A stretch of DNA of 64,000 bases from Prorocentrum cordatum (lineage: Eukaryota; Sar; Dinophyceae; Prorocentrales; Prorocentraceae). Made by a program: the position numbers and the translations under genes. This document shows positions 31,261 through 42,654 of the stretch, piece by piece. The notes beneath the pieces were generated by a model that was given only the letters and a program-made list of their open reading frames with translations, searched no databases and was not told where the DNA came from. The stretch's first letter is position 1. Every line of letters begins with the position of its first letter. Location: positions 1 to 64,000 of the forward strand of contig CAUYUJ010017813.1 of NCBI GenBank assembly GCA_963575745.1, given 5' to 3'.

Positions 31261-31439
31261 GTCAGGCTGGAGGTTAGTCAGGGTGGGCATTTGATCTCAC
31301 CCCCCCAACCTCCTTATCGCCCGCAGGGCGGTCGTATAGGTATGGAACAACATATACTGCACAACCTCGATTCACTGTTCCAACAAAAAAATCCTGGCGA
31401 AGGGCCAAACCATATGCAATTGTGAGTGTTGTCGGTGGA
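31261..31439. other. Spacer
   Basis: No feature recognised. Confidence 0.3.
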
Positions 31440-32260
31440 TCTCTTTATGGGACCGCGAAGCGCGCAAAAGGTATGCCGAAATGGGGCGGGGACGCATGCG
31501 GGCGCAACCGTTGGGGCCTTCGGTGGCGCTCCATGTAGGGCCACGAGACGGGTGAGGGGTGTGCCGAAGTGGGGCGGGGAAGCATGCGGGCGCAGCCATT
31601 GGGGCTTTCGGTGGCGCTTCCTATGGGGTCACGAAGCGCTGCACGGAGAGGGGTGGGCGCATGCGAACACCGCCATTGGAGCCCCCGGTGGAATTCCCTA
31701 TGAAGCCACGAAGGGCTGCGCTGGGTGAGGGACACGCATGCGAACACCGCCACTGAAGCCTTCGGTTGGACCCCACATGGAGCCACGAAGCGCGAAGCGA
31801 TGTACTGGGTAGGGGACACGCATGCGGACACAGTCACTTGGGGCCTTCGGTGGAGTTCACTGTCGCGAACACCGCCACTTAGGTTTTCGGTGGTGTTCCC
31901 TGTGGAGCCAAGAAACGCTGTACTGCGTGGGGGAAACGCATTCGGACACCGCCACTGGTGTATTCGGTGGAGCCCCCCCTATGGGGCCACGAAACACTGT
32001 GCTGGGAGGGGGAAGTGCAGCTTTCGGTGGAGTTCGCTATATGGTTACGGAACGCTATACTGGGCGGGGGAAGCGCATGCGGACACCGCCGCCGGTGTTT
32101 TTCGGTGGGCCCCCCCCATGGGGCCATGACACTGGAGCCTTCGGCGGGGCCCCCCCAATGGGGCCACGTAGCATTGTACAGGGAGGGGGAAACGCACGCA
32201 AGCCATGCCACTGGGCCCTTCGGTGGGACTCCAGATGGGGTCACGAAAAGTTTGAGTGGT
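31440..32260 (+). repeat. ~78-bp minisatellite, about 11 units
   Basis: GCATGCGGACACCGCCACTG..GCCTTCGGTGG..CCCTATGGGGCCACGAARCG..TACTGGG.GGGGA repeats with indels across the region. Confidence 0.9.
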
Positions 32261-32284
32261 GTACCAAAGTGAGGAGGGTGGCGG

Positions 32285-32885
32285 CATGCAATCGCAGCCA
32301 GTGTAGCCTTCAAGACGGCCCAAGCGGCCTCAAAGACGGCCCCAAGAGGCCTCCAAGACGGCCCACGCGGCCTCCAAGACGCTCAAGATGGCCTCCAAGA
32401 CGGCCCAAGAGCCCTGCAAGACGTCCTCCAAGAAGGCCCGAAACTGTCAAAATGGCCCCCAAACGGCCAAAATGACCTTCAAGATGCCCGCGTGTTCCCC
32501 GAAGGCTTTCCAAACCGATTCGGGGAACACGTGGTCCGATAGCTTGCCATTCGGTGTTTGAAAGATTGTTGCCTTTTCTTCTTACCAGCTCTCCGACGGC
32601 CCAAGACGGCCCAAGAGGCCCCCAACATCGCCCCACGAGCGCCCAAGAGGCCTGCAATATGGCACCATGGCAGCCCAAGAGGCCCCCAAGAGGGCCCTAA
32701 GAAGAGCCCACGATCGCCCAAGATGGCCCCGAAAACGCCGAAGATGGCCCCCAAGACGGCCAGGATGGCCTCCAAGATGCCTCCAAGACGGTCAAGAAGG
32801 CATCCAAGACAGCGAAGGTGGCCCCAGGATGCACCCAAAACGGCCCCAGATGGCCTCAAGATGGCCTTAGACTGCCCAAAAGGCA
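32285..32885 (+). repeat. CAAGACGGCCC minisatellite, locus 2, interrupted by a hairpin
   Basis: Units such as CCAAGACGGCCC and AAGAGGCCTC occupy 32300-32470 and 32590-32885. Between them lie the hairpin at 32492-32530 and a spacer (TTGCCTTTTC..TCCGACGG) that also precedes the repeats at 46640. Confidence 0.9.
32492..32530. repeat. GTGTTCCCCGAA hairpin, copy 1
   Basis: Perfect 12-bp stem (GTGTTCCCCGAA / TTCGGGGAACAC) with a 15-base loop GGCTTTCCAAACCGA. Confidence 0.85.
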
Positions 32886-33330
32886 TGTTTAATTCTCTCA
32901 TGGCAAAGCCATGTCCGTGCATCGCTTGAATAGCTTCTCCGCTACCTGCTACCTGGCCCATTGACTGCTGCCAGGCGCCTTCCCCTTGGCAACCTTCTTG
33001 GGCATCCTCTTGCCGTAGTCGCTCAGCGATCCACGGCACTCATGCTCCAGGCTTCTGACGGCACTCGCCCAGATGAAACCACGTCCAACAGAGACAGTGC
33101 TGTCCCACTCTTTGCAGAAACCGAGCTGGTGGGACTCATGCAACACGTGCCCGTTGACAACGGGCGCTCTCGGAATCATTACCACCCCATCAAACAGCCC
33201 AGGGTGGCAGGGTGTCTTTAAAAACTGGTTCGCCAGAGAACGCGGAGCCGAGCCTCCACAGACTTTACATTGGACCCTCGATCACAGTCCGTCCTCTGGA
33301 GTGTGAGCTGTGAGCCAAGATGGCCCAATT
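32886..33330. other. No gene recognised
   Basis: Mixed sequence without repeat or motif. Confidence 0.4.
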
Positions 33331-33370
33331 GAACCCCAGAGTGCCCCAAGAGGCTCCCAAGAGGACTCGT
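33330..33370 (+). repeat. CAAGAGGC minisatellite fragment
   Basis: GCCCCAAGAGGCTCCCAAGA, a short piece of the family at 32285-32885, next to hairpin copy 2. Confidence 0.6.
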
Positions 33371-33421
33371 CCTCCCTTCCCCTTTTTCCTCACTCTCCTC
33401 CTCTTCCCCGACCTCCTCCAC

Positions 33422-33460
33422 GTGTTCCCCGAACGCTTTCCAAAGCGATTCGGGGAACAC
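33422..33460. repeat. GTGTTCCCCGAA hairpin, copy 2
   Basis: Same 12-bp stem as copy 1; the loop CGCTTTCCAAAGCGA can itself pair (CGCTTT/AAAGCG), extending the structure. Confidence 0.85.
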
Positions 33461-33597
33461 TCGGTCCGAAAGATTGGCCAGGATCTGACCCAACCTTCGG
33501 CCAGCAAGCCCCAAGACGTCTCCAAAAGCTCTCGGGAGCCTCCAAGGGCCCCGAACACGCCCATCCTCACTCTCCTCCTCTTCCCGTCCTCCCCCAC

Positions 33598-33636
33598 GTG
33601 TTCCCCGAAGGCTTTCCAAACCGATTCGGGGAACAC
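33598..33636. repeat. GTGTTCCCCGAA hairpin, copy 3
   Basis: Stem identical to copy 1, loop as copy 1, extendable outward by CCAC/ATGG with one mismatch. The TGGTCCGATA that follows is also found after copy 1. Confidence 0.85.
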
Positions 33637-33734
33637 ATGGTCCGATAAGTTGGCAGGGCTTTGGCCTCAACGTTCGGCCACGTAAGCGCTTCCGAAAGGG
33701 CAGGGGGCGGCGGTGACTCGCCGTAAGCGTCTTC

Positions 33735-33815
33735 GATATTGCACCGCACATGCTACAGCACATAGTTTGCACCACAAAATTGCACCACATAGATGTTACC
33801 GCATTGCGCCACATG
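33735..33815 (+). repeat. TTGCACCACATAG repeats, locus 2
   Basis: Four to five diverged ATTGCACCACATAG units, related to 17625-17700. Confidence 0.7.
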
Positions 33816-33914
33816 GGTATAAGGCGGCAACTCACCGTGGTGAAATTTCTCTGAAAGGACTCCTGGAACGGGAGTGCATACTGCAACATTAGTGGCGCGC
33901 TCTGGATGTAATCC

Positions 33915-34545
33915 TTTCCCTCCTCCTCCTCCTCCTCCACCTCCTCCCTCCACTATATATATATGTATCCCTCCTCTTCTTCCTCGTCCCCTCTTTCTCC
34001 TCCACCTCCTTCTCCATCCCCTCCCTCCTCGTCCTCCTCTCTTTCCTTCATTCTTCGCCTCATCCCCCTGCTCCGCCCCCTCTTGTCCCTCCCGTCCATG
34101 TCCTTCCTTTCCCCCCTATCGAAAACTCCCACCTTTCTCATCCTTATGGCATGCTCCTCCTGCTGCATCCCTCCTCCTCCTCCTCCTCCTCCTCCACCTC
34201 CCTCGTCCTTTCCTCCTCCTGCTCCACCACCTCCTCCTCCTGAAGTTGTCCTGCTTCCTCCTTGTCCTTCTCCTGCGCCCCTGTCTATATCCGCCTGCTT
34301 CCGCTCCCTCCTCCTCCTCCTCCTCCTCCTCCTCCTCCTCCTCCTCCTCCTCCTCCTCCTTCCTGACCATCATCGCCGCCACTGTTACCACCATGACTAC
34401 ACCGCCCCGACAAACGATCTTCCCATTCCTCCTCCTGCGTACCACTCCACTCCGCACTCCTCCTCCTCATCCCCCTCATCCCCACCCCCTCCTCATCCCC
34501 CTCAACTTCCTCCCTACGCGGCATCGAGCAGGAGAGCAGGCAAGG
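33915..34545 (+). repeat. (TCC)n-rich tract
   Basis: Long CCT/TCC pyrimidine region, purest at 34305-34362. All translations are Pro/Ser/Leu-rich or Glu/Arg-rich, so not coding. Confidence 0.9.
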
Positions 34546-34634
34546 CAGGCCAAACTATCCCCCTTGCGGGTGAGACGGGCCGAGCTGTGCTCGGGGAGGG
34601 GCTATAAATGTGGGGGGAGGGGAGGGAAAACGAC

Positions 34635-34700
34635 GTGCACCATTCTTTTGCGGGCCCCAGGGTGGCCCTCTAGGGCCCCCTTAATGTACACAAGGTGCAC
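34635..34700. repeat. GTGCACC / GGTGCAC palindromic repeat, copy 2
   Basis: GTGCACC at 34635, two GGGCCC blocks inside, GGTGCAC at 34694. A third GTGCACC lies at ~34752. Compare 10427-10499. Confidence 0.5.
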
Positions 34701-34759
34701 CTGTCTCCCCCCCATTGATCGCCCCCCCAATTACGCACACAACGCCAAATGTGCACCTA

Positions 34760-35130
34760 CGTGAAAAACCAACTGCGACGGCAAAACTCCCTCCACCGTC
34801 CCACCCCCGCCCTCCCTCCGGGAAGCGGTGAGGCTCGAATGTGGAGGGGGAACTTGGGTTTGCCAATCGGGGCCGTCATATCTTGGCGCGAGCCCCCCTG
34901 ACGGCACGACCGTCAAAACCCATGACAGTATAGAAACAACCTGCTTCCCCGACCCTTCTACTCCTGTCAGTAGTCATGTTGGCTGACGCTTCCACTGTCG
35001 CTGTTTTCCTTCCCCATCTTCTCCTCTCCTCCTCAGTCTGCTCCCCCCTCCTCCATCTCCTCCCTAAGTAACCCAAGCAAGCGCTGAACTCAAACACTGG
35101 CATATTTCCTTTTCCCGTCAAAACCACAGG
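34760..35130. other. No gene recognised
   Basis: Mixed sequence, C/T-rich in part. Confidence 0.35.
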
Positions 35131-35470
35131 CCAGCCGCAAATTCCCTCCCCCCTCCTCCTCCTCATCATCCCCTCCTCCTCCTTCTCCCTCTCCTCGCTT
35201 CCCACATCAATTACCTCTTCCTCTCTCCTCCTCGTTCTTCCCTCCCTCCCTTTCCTCCCCCCCTCCTCCTCCTCCTCCTCCTCCTCCTCCTCCTCCTCCT
35301 GCTCCTCCTCCTCCTCCTCCTCCTCCTCCTCCCCGTCCTTCCCCTCATCCTCCTCCTCCCTCCTCACCCCATTGTCAATCCCATCGTCCTCGTCTCCGTC
35401 CTGCTACTGCAGCTAATCCTCCTCCTGCTCCAACTCTGTCATATCCTTGTCCCTCCTCCTCCTCCTCCTT
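35131..35470 (+). repeat. (TCC)n microsatellite
   Basis: CTC/TCC runs with short interruptions; purest at 35263-35333. Confidence 0.9.
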
Positions 35471-35900
35471 CGCCTCTGGGCGGCGGGGGCATCACTGCCA
35501 CAGCACGCCGCCCTCGCCACAGTGCCTCCGTCGGGGTAAGATGAACGTACGACAGAGGACAAGAAGAGTACGAGGAGGACATAAACACACCCGAGGCGCA
35601 TCATGCACACCGCAATGCACCCTCCCGTCCCTCCAACGGTCTAACTGTTGCACGGTCGAACATCGCCTAGCCATACACAACTCGGAAATCAGACCCCGAC
35701 ACCCCATGGAGGACCCATTCTCCCTCTACCCGTGTACTATCGTGCGCACTAACACGTGTGGCAACACAACTGTATCATACCTGCTGCTAGCTGTGCAGTC
35801 CGAAGGAGAACCGTCCTTCGTCTTTCTGATGGTTCGCAGGTCACGGGGCGAACGTGCGAGGCGATATAGTCAAAACTGATAGTGAGGCTGCGCGGTAAGG
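35471..35900. other. No gene recognised
   Basis: Mixed sequence; short shadow frames on both strands. Confidence 0.35.
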
Positions 35901-36770
35901 GTGCCAACCCGTTGGATGCCCATGTCGAAGCTTGTTCGAACGCGGCAGGCCATCGAAGGGGGTCAAAGATGGAGTCAAGGAACACGGAGGCAAGGGTACT
36001 CTCGGGAAGGTCACCCATCCGTACCATTGGTTGCGACTGCAAAGCCAACATCGCGTATTGATGCATCACCGCCCTTCATTCTCTTAAGCGATGGGACCGC
36101 TTCAGAAACCAGTGTGCGCGGCGCTGGTGGCGACCATCGCATTTGTAAAGACATCGCCCTCTGTCCTTGTGCCAGATACACTGGCAACTGGTAGTAAGGA
36201 TAAGCGATAAGCCCCTTGGACGTGCGCGTTGAAGTGTTTTTTTTCGGGCGCGGCGGGTCATCGATCGAAAAGGATCAAGGATGGACAAAAGAGGCACGGA
36301 TGCAAGGGTACCCTCGGGGAGGTCACTCATCCTTACCATCGGTTTCGACTGTAGAGAATTTCCAATCGAATATGGACGGCGTTTGCGCAAGTGGGAACTA
36401 ACAGGCAGGCGTAAGCGACTTGTCATTACTCCTTGCATCAATTGGAGCTTTCCGAACACGAATGATCGAAGCAAATGCGAGAGGCAAATTCGGGAAATGT
36501 TCATCCGCATTCCATGAAATTGAATGTTAGGAAGTCTAAATCGAAACGCCACGTCCACACTGCCAACACGATGGGTGGTGTTACAGGCAACCCGTATAAC
36601 AAGGATGCACTGTGAGTATGCCAGGTCCTTGGAAGACCATGTCGACGCTTTGGGGGAGGGGCGCGGGCAGCGAAAGCGGCCTGGGACAGATCGAAGAGAA
36701 AACATGCAAAGGTACCCTTGTGAAGGTTGTCCACGCTTCCTATGCGGGTTAATTGTGCAGGGAAGAGGTT
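35900..36770 (-). repeat. Three diverged ~310-400-bp tandem units
   Basis: GCAAGGGTACYCTCGGGRAG recurs at about 35990 and 36302 and, diverged, at 36706; CATCGAA..GGATCAAGGATGGA precedes it. On the minus strand units 1 and 2 give similar peptides (PMVRMGDLPESTLASV against PMVRMSDLPEGTLASV). It is either a satellite or a decayed tandem gene; no domain is recognised. Confidence 0.6.
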
Positions 36771-38230
36771 GAGGATGGAATAGTGGCTGGTCGGTTGGTA
36801 AATTGTCTGGGGTTCCTTCAGGGCGAAGGAAGCGCGACTTGGATGTGCAGGAGGTCCCACGAGGGCGGGCGGCAGGAGCGATCAAGAAACTGAGCTGGAT
36901 GATGAATATGACCAGGAAAAGGAAGATGGACACCAAAAGGCATGAGGCCTATGATGAGGAGGGGGACACGGGGTGGAGGGGAAGGACGACGAGACAAAGG
37001 AGGATGCGAAGTGAGGGGGGGGTTGTGGGAGCGAGGAAACAGAAGATGCGGCTGAGGGGGGAGGGTGAGAGGAAACGTTGGGGCGAAGGGGAATTAGAAG
37101 GGAAGAACAATACCGAAGAATCGGGTGCCTGACGTTGGAGGCAACCCCCCCAAGAACCGGAACAACACCACCTTTTCGACTGAAGGGGGGTATGACCCTC
37201 GAGACGGGCCACCCCATCCCCCTTTCAGTCTACGAAGATGCTGCACTGAACAACCTCCCCCGGCAAACCCTGCAGAACAAGGAACATCGCAACACAATCA
37301 ACTGATGCGTGAAATGGCGAAGAGCAGCCGGGGGGGTGGTCAGGGCCGCCAGCACGATAAAACCGAGCAGCAGGAGCGGGTTCGGGATCCCTTTTGCTCC
37401 ACCTCGCACTCTACGGCAACAACTGGGCACGTTGCTGAACAAATGCGACTGGGTTTGCTTGGGGTCGGCCTAAACTCCGCAATCTTGCCCGCCAGAGACT
37501 TGAACCAAGACCGCAAAATGGCACGGCGCAGCCCAACCTTTTCCACACTCGGGCGACCGCCTGCGCCTCGAAACGACACGGACGCTCAGCCTAAGAGGTC
37601 GCGCGTGCGCCAGCTCGCCGCGGCTCACAATCAACCCCGACCCCTTTTTTCACACGGAAAACGAATATCTCTCTGCGCCGCGAAGAAATTCGCCGAGGCG
37701 AACAGGAATGAATCTTGAGCCCTGCGTGGTAGCGACGTCTGCGTTAACAAACTGGTGGCCTGCTCGGCCGCCCAGGCGGCGAAACGACCCGCCGTTGGGC
37801 GAAGATGGACTTCAACATGTCGCGCATATTTCACTATCTGGGCCCGGGCGCGGCGCCCTTAAATCCAAAGCGGGTTCAGAGACCCAGCCCCCCCTGCGAT
37901 GTTTCAGGGCCCGATGTCAAAACGACTCGCGAATCTGACGCACTGCGCTTCCTCATGCCGCGCAGACTCTTTCGGAATCCCGTGGCCGCCAGAAGGCAAT
38001 CGCAATGAACTCCGCTAGCTCCGACAGTGGCCATCGCCACCTTGATCAGAAGGGTAGAAAGCTCGGCTCGAGGTGGAGATTGCTGAGCGCGTGGCAGGGT
38101 GCCGCAGCGTGCGCCGTCGAGGCCACCACGCGGCGAAGTGGACGATCGACCAGCTACGCCCGCGCAGCCTCCAGCCTGCCCCACAGTCCACTGTTGGTGC
38201 GATCCCCCAGCGCTAAGCGCGCCCGCGCCC
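36771..38230. other. No gene recognised
   Basis: 36880-37120 is purine-rich (AGGA/GGGG). The rest has open frames on both strands without motifs. Nothing I can support as a gene. Confidence 0.4.
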
Positions 38231-38237
38231 AGACCGT

Positions 38238-38315
38238 GTCCTCGGGGTGGCGGGGGCGGGGGGGGGGGCGGGGGGGCGCGCGCGCGGGGGGGGGGGGGGG
38301 CGGGCCGCGCAGTGA
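38238..38315 (+). repeat. G-run cluster
   Basis: Several runs of 5-14 G separated by single C or by CGCGCGCG. Strong G-quadruplex potential on the plus strand. Confidence 0.8.
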
Positions 38316-39390
38316 AGGGGGAAGTCCCGCCACCAAGAACCCACCTGTTCAGGCTCAGCGATCGCTCAATCGGCAAAGTGCCGAGCGCGCTCAATCATAT
38401 GACCGGGGCGCATGCTGATCCCATTCGTGCTTTCGGTGCCCTGCCATGGGGTCTCAGCTGAGGCGACGCACCAACCTCGCGCGCCAATGGTAGCAGGAGC
38501 GTATCCAACGTTCTGTGAACTATCTACTGGCCACGAACCTGCCGTCAATGCGTTGAAAGGCACCCCTGCCGCCGCGTGGTCTCCACCCCGCGTGATATCA
38601 AATAAGAGACGCTCGAAAACCGCGAAGTGCGCGGCCCCTCGCAGTCCAGCCCCGCATGAGCAACGCGAGGCGCTGCCCCCAGACAGACCGCACTCGAAAT
38701 GGGAAACCAGCCTCGGCGCCTCAACTCACCCTGTCCAGTGCGCCATTGCATTGGGGAAGCTGGTTTCCGCCCGGAGTCGAGGAGCGCCGCGATAGTGGCC
38801 GGAATGGTGCTAGTAACGGCCTGCCAACGGCACATAGTTAGTACGCAACAACTTCTCTTTACTTTGCTGGCCCCACGGGCCAGAGAGAGGCGCGCTAGGA
38901 TCTCTGGCGCCTGGTAATTGCAAGTCCCAGAAGGTCTGCATCTTTCCCGCGAGCAAGTGGGCACTGCTGTCCGCGTGAGGCAGTTTGAAAGCATATTGCA
39001 AATCATATCGCGCGGCGCGCTTGCCTCGGCAAGCAATTTGCCGCGGCGCCAGGAGCTGCTCTGACGGCACTTCCCGCGTCGCAGTGCACTGGCCCCCTGG
39101 GCGAGGCACTGGGAAGTTTCGCAGTGGGCACTGATGCATCGGATGGGGATTCTGAGCCACGCCCACGCAGGAAATGCACAGATCCGGGGCGGGGTGCACG
39201 AAGTCGAAATAATGAGTATTCGGTTGGCGAAGGAGGGCAGGCAAGGGTTCTGCGGGAGAGCCAATGGGAAATATACAGATCCTGCAAAGGGCCCAGAGAG
39301 AATACAGAACAATACGACGAGAGGCCCTGGAGAGCAAATTTAATACGCTTTAAGGAAACGAGAACGCACGCACCAGCGTCCAGAGACGGG
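38316..39390. other. No gene recognised; one 10-bp inverted repeat
   Basis: GGAAACCAGC (38702-38711) and GCTGGTTTCC (38759-38768) form an exact spaced pair. A minus-strand frame of 255 codons (38545-39312) is Cys/Arg/Ser-rich with no domain I recognise; a plus-strand frame overlaps it. Confidence 0.4.
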
Positions 39391-40690
39391 ACGCGGGAGG
39401 GGCAGGGTGCGAGCGGCGGCCCCAGGGCCCCTCGCCCCGCACTTGCGAAGTGGGCCCGCTGGCCGCCGCAATGGCCCTGGGCCGCATGCGCAATGGATAA
39501 GGGGCCTGGCGGGCCACCGCGCGCGCTGCGGCACTGGCCGAGGCCGCGCGGGGGAGAGAACCAATGCGCGCTGGGGCGGGGCGCCGCGCGCGCGACGGCC
39601 TTGGCCGATTCGGCGCGTCGAAATAAAATGCGCGGCGCGCCGAGGCAGCCGCGGGCTCGGAAGCCTCCGCCCACCGCGCGTGGGGAATAACACACTTGCG
39701 CGGAGTGGGGGGGGGCTGCCCACTTCTGCGCGCAAGAAACAGCGCGCGGCGGGCCGGGAACGCCGCGCGCGGGGCGGCTCAAGCGAATCGCGGAGGGAAC
39801 GACGCCGCGCGCGAGGGGCCTGGGCAGCCGCCGTGGCGGCCCTTGCCCATGCGAACAGGATGCGGCAACGCGCGCGAGGGGCCGGAGAAGCCGCTCGCGC
39901 GGCGCCCTGGCCAACTCCGACCACAGCAAACCAGATAGCGAAGGGGCGAGGCGGCGCGCCCAATGCGCGGGGGGCGGTGTCGCCGCGGAGACGGCCAGCG
40001 AGCGCGCGGCAACGCTGGCCCGGTCTGCGCGGGGAACACAACGCGCGCAGTGGCAGGGCCGCGGCGCGCGACGACGCTGGCCACTTCTGAAGGAGAGCAC
40101 GCCACGCGCGCGGAGACTCCGCCGCCCACAGCGGCCTTGCCCAATTCTGCGAGCTGAAACACAGCGCGCGATGGGCAGGGCCGCCGCGCCCCTGGTTCCC
40201 CTGCTCATTTTGAATGAATAGCAACCATGCGGCAGAGAAGGGGGGGAGGGGGGTGGGGGGGGGGCGGCCGCGGCGCGCGCGGCGCCCCTGGCCAATCGCG
40301 CGCGAGAGGACACCCTGCGCGCAGGAGCGTCGCCGCCGCTCGGAATGGGGCAGGGCGGGGGGGGAGAGAAGAGGGGGCAAGGCGGCCGCTCGCGCGGCGG
40401 CCCTGGTCCATTCTGAACGGGCCAGCGCTACGCGCGAAGGGGCGGACAAGGCCGCCGCGGGGCCGGCGGACCTGCTCCGCCCCGAATGGAACACCTGAAC
40501 GCGCGAACGGGCACAGCCGCCGCCCGCGCGAAAGCCCCGGCCAATCCTGGGTTTGAAAGCACGGCGGCGCGTCAGAAAGCTGCGCCGCCGCGCTCGCGGT
40601 GGCTCTTGCCAGTTCTGCACGGCAATGCAATCCACTGCGCGCAGGGGCGGGTCGCCGCTCGCGTGGCGGGCCTGCTGCCCCCCCTCGGCC
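39391..40690 (+). repeat. GC-rich degenerate minisatellite, ~60-80-bp units
   Basis: Recurrent words CGCGCGAGGGGCC, GGGCAGCCGCC, GCGGCGCCCTGGCCAATTC and GCGAACACAACGCGCG occur about 18-20 times. Long open frames on both strands (up to ~470 codons on the minus strand) come from the lack of A/T, not from selection. Confidence 0.75.
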
Positions 40691-41348
40691 CCCTCGCGCC
40701 GCCTCCCCTCCTCCCCAGCAGCCTCCTCTGCAGGCCGTGGGCTCGCCACCTCGCCACTGGGGAAAAGAAGGAGTCGCCCTGGTCCAGGTGGACCGACAGT
40801 GCGACGGGCGTTGGCGGACAGGGCCTCAGCCCCAGCACCCTCTCCTGGTAGAGTACCCTCTCCTCCAGGTCACGCCGCATCACAAGCAAGCCCTCGCGCG
40901 GCTGGGTATCCTGTGGGCCTGCTGGCGCTGCCCGCCCATCTCCTCCTGAGGTGGCTGGTGTATCGCCCACTGCCGCCGCGAGGCCCTCTGCCCCTGCCTG
41001 CGCCTCTGCAGCCACGTCGCCTTCGACACCCAGAACTGCGCCCGCGCCAGGCGCGCCAGGAGGGAACGCGCCAGCGAGGGAGCGGAGGGCAACTTGGACA
41101 GAGGCCTCGGCACCGATGATGCCTTGGAGCTGGGCCCAGTCAGGCGGGCCTGGGCGCGGGTGGATTCCCTCTTCCGCGAGGTCCCTGACCCAACCCCGGC
41201 GGCGCCCGCCTGGCTGACCAGCTCAGCCGCGGCGAGGGCCATGATGGGCCACCCGCCAATGAACCAGCCAGGCACGTACGGATAACAGCCGGTGAAACAG
41301 CCAAGGGCCCCGCGGCCTCGTCAACCGCGGACGGGCCGCCTGCCTCCA
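40691..41348. other. Unassigned GC-rich sequence
   Basis: Minus-strand frames such as RRDLEERVLYQERVLG and MALAAAELVSQAGAAG are open, but I recognise no family. They could continue the candidate at 41349-41762. Confidence 0.3.
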
Positions 41349-41762
41349 CTAGTCGGCGAACTGCGCAAGGTGGGTGGCCGCGGCCTGCGGCGGCGAGCGC
41401 CGGCCCGCCCAGATCCGGCCGCCGACGCAGCCGAGGGGCGCGCAGCAGCAGCAGCAGGCGACCAGGAGGTTGCAGAGGATGGCGAAGATGATGACGCCGA
41501 CGATGACGCTGGCCTTCCAGCGCGCGATGCAGATCTCCTCCTCGGAGGCGTCCTCGCGCAGGGCCCCCTCGAGCCAACTGGCCGCTGCTTTGGCTGCGCT
41601 GGCCCCAGCAACACCCGCATGGGCAGCAGCTTCCTGCGCGCGCGGGTCGTGGGCAGCTCGCCAAGCTCCCCAAGCCCAGGGGGCCACGCCGCTGCCTGCA
41701 GCGCCAGCCCCAGCCAGCGCCAGCAGCCCGCCCGCCCGAGCGTGCCAGGGCGCCAGGGCCAT
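41349..41762 (-). CDS. Hypothetical membrane protein fragment
   Basis: A 137-residue frame beginning MALAPWHARAGG. Residues 1-80 are Ala/Gly/Trp-rich. Residues ~88-110 (VIVGVIIFAILCNLLVA) form one clear transmembrane segment followed by CCCCC and a positive tail. The hydrophobic block directly after EEEICIARWK is not what simple repeats give, so this may be a real exon or a piece of a retroelement protein. No start context, splice sites or homology can be shown. The family is not recognised. Confidence 0.3.
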   Translation of the reverse strand: MALAPWHARAGGLLALAGAGAAGSGVAPWAWGAWRAAHDPRAQEAAAHAGVAGASAAKAAASWLEGALREDASEEEICIARWKASVIVGVIIFAILCNLLVACCCCCAPLGCVGGRIWAGRRSPPQAAATHLAQFAD

Positions 41763-41811
41763 GGCGCGCGAGGGGAGGGAGCGCGGCGAAGGTGGCGTCC
41801 TGCTCCCTGCT

Positions 41812-41935
41812 CCTGCTCCTGCTCCTTGAGCCCAAATGGCTCCTGCTAGTGCTCCTGCTCCTGCAGCTGCTTCAGCTCCTCCTCCTCCTCCTCCTCCTCC
41901 TCCTCCTCCTCCTCCTCCTTCTCCACGTCATCGTC
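41812..41935 (+). repeat. (CTC/CTG)n microsatellite
   Basis: GCTCCTGCTCCT words passing into pure CTC repeats. Confidence 0.9.
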
Positions 41936-42654
41936 CTTCCTGCTCCTTCCTCCTCCTTGACCCCATTCCTCCGCCGCCTTCTCCCAACTCCAACCCCTCT
42001 TCCATATTATTGTGCACGCCGTTTTACATCATCAGCATGTGTCCAAGCGCTGCGCTCGTGATTCTGCGCGTGCTGCTGATACCTGGCCGAAAAGTCGGAC
42101 TGCAAGCCTCCTCGTGGCGGCCAGGGGTAACTTGATGCTGGCAAAATTATTCGATGGCCATCTTTCCGCAGAGGCGGCGGAAGGCATCAAGGCCAAGGAG
42201 GTAGAGGGGGCCTCCAGCAGATGCAAGTGTGCCGTGACGGCGGTCCGTGGCAGCCGTCCCAGGAAGTGTAGGCCTAGCGCCCTGACTATATAGTCCTCGC
42301 CGCATCGGGGGGGTGCGGTCACGACTCCTACTGGGAAGGCTGTCGTTGGGTGCATCCTGATTGGCACACCTCGCGGACTTGAGTTCCGCGAGCAAGGGAA
42401 GGCTTGTGAGGGGTGTCTGGCCTCCCTGGCAGTACTCCCGAGTACCGCCACGCACAAAACTGCCCTGCGGCGGATGGCTGAGCCAGCCGCCAGGAGTGGT
42501 CATGTTGACCTTTGCAGCTCTTGTTCCGCGTGCTGCTGGTAGTACCCTGCTCCTGAAAACGCAGAAAGACATTACGCTACCGAGGAACCCCACCTACTTA
42601 GTGTATGCCACGTGTGTTCACAAACCATGTCGCATCTCGCTTCGCCATCCTGAC
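41936..42654. other. No gene; one short near-palindrome
   Basis: GGCGGATGGCT G AGCCAGCCGCC (42472-42494) is palindromic with one mismatch. Otherwise nothing recognised. Confidence 0.4.

Noticed and set aside
37465-37515. GACTTGAACC, reverse complement resembling a tRNA T-arm GGTTCAAGTC
   Set aside because: The flanking bases do not form the T-stem and no acceptor, D or anticodon arms can be drawn.
39003-40749. Minus-strand frames of 436 and 469 codons rich in Arg/Ala/Pro
   Set aside because: GC-rich degenerate minisatellite lacking stop codons by composition; both strands are open and no motif is present.
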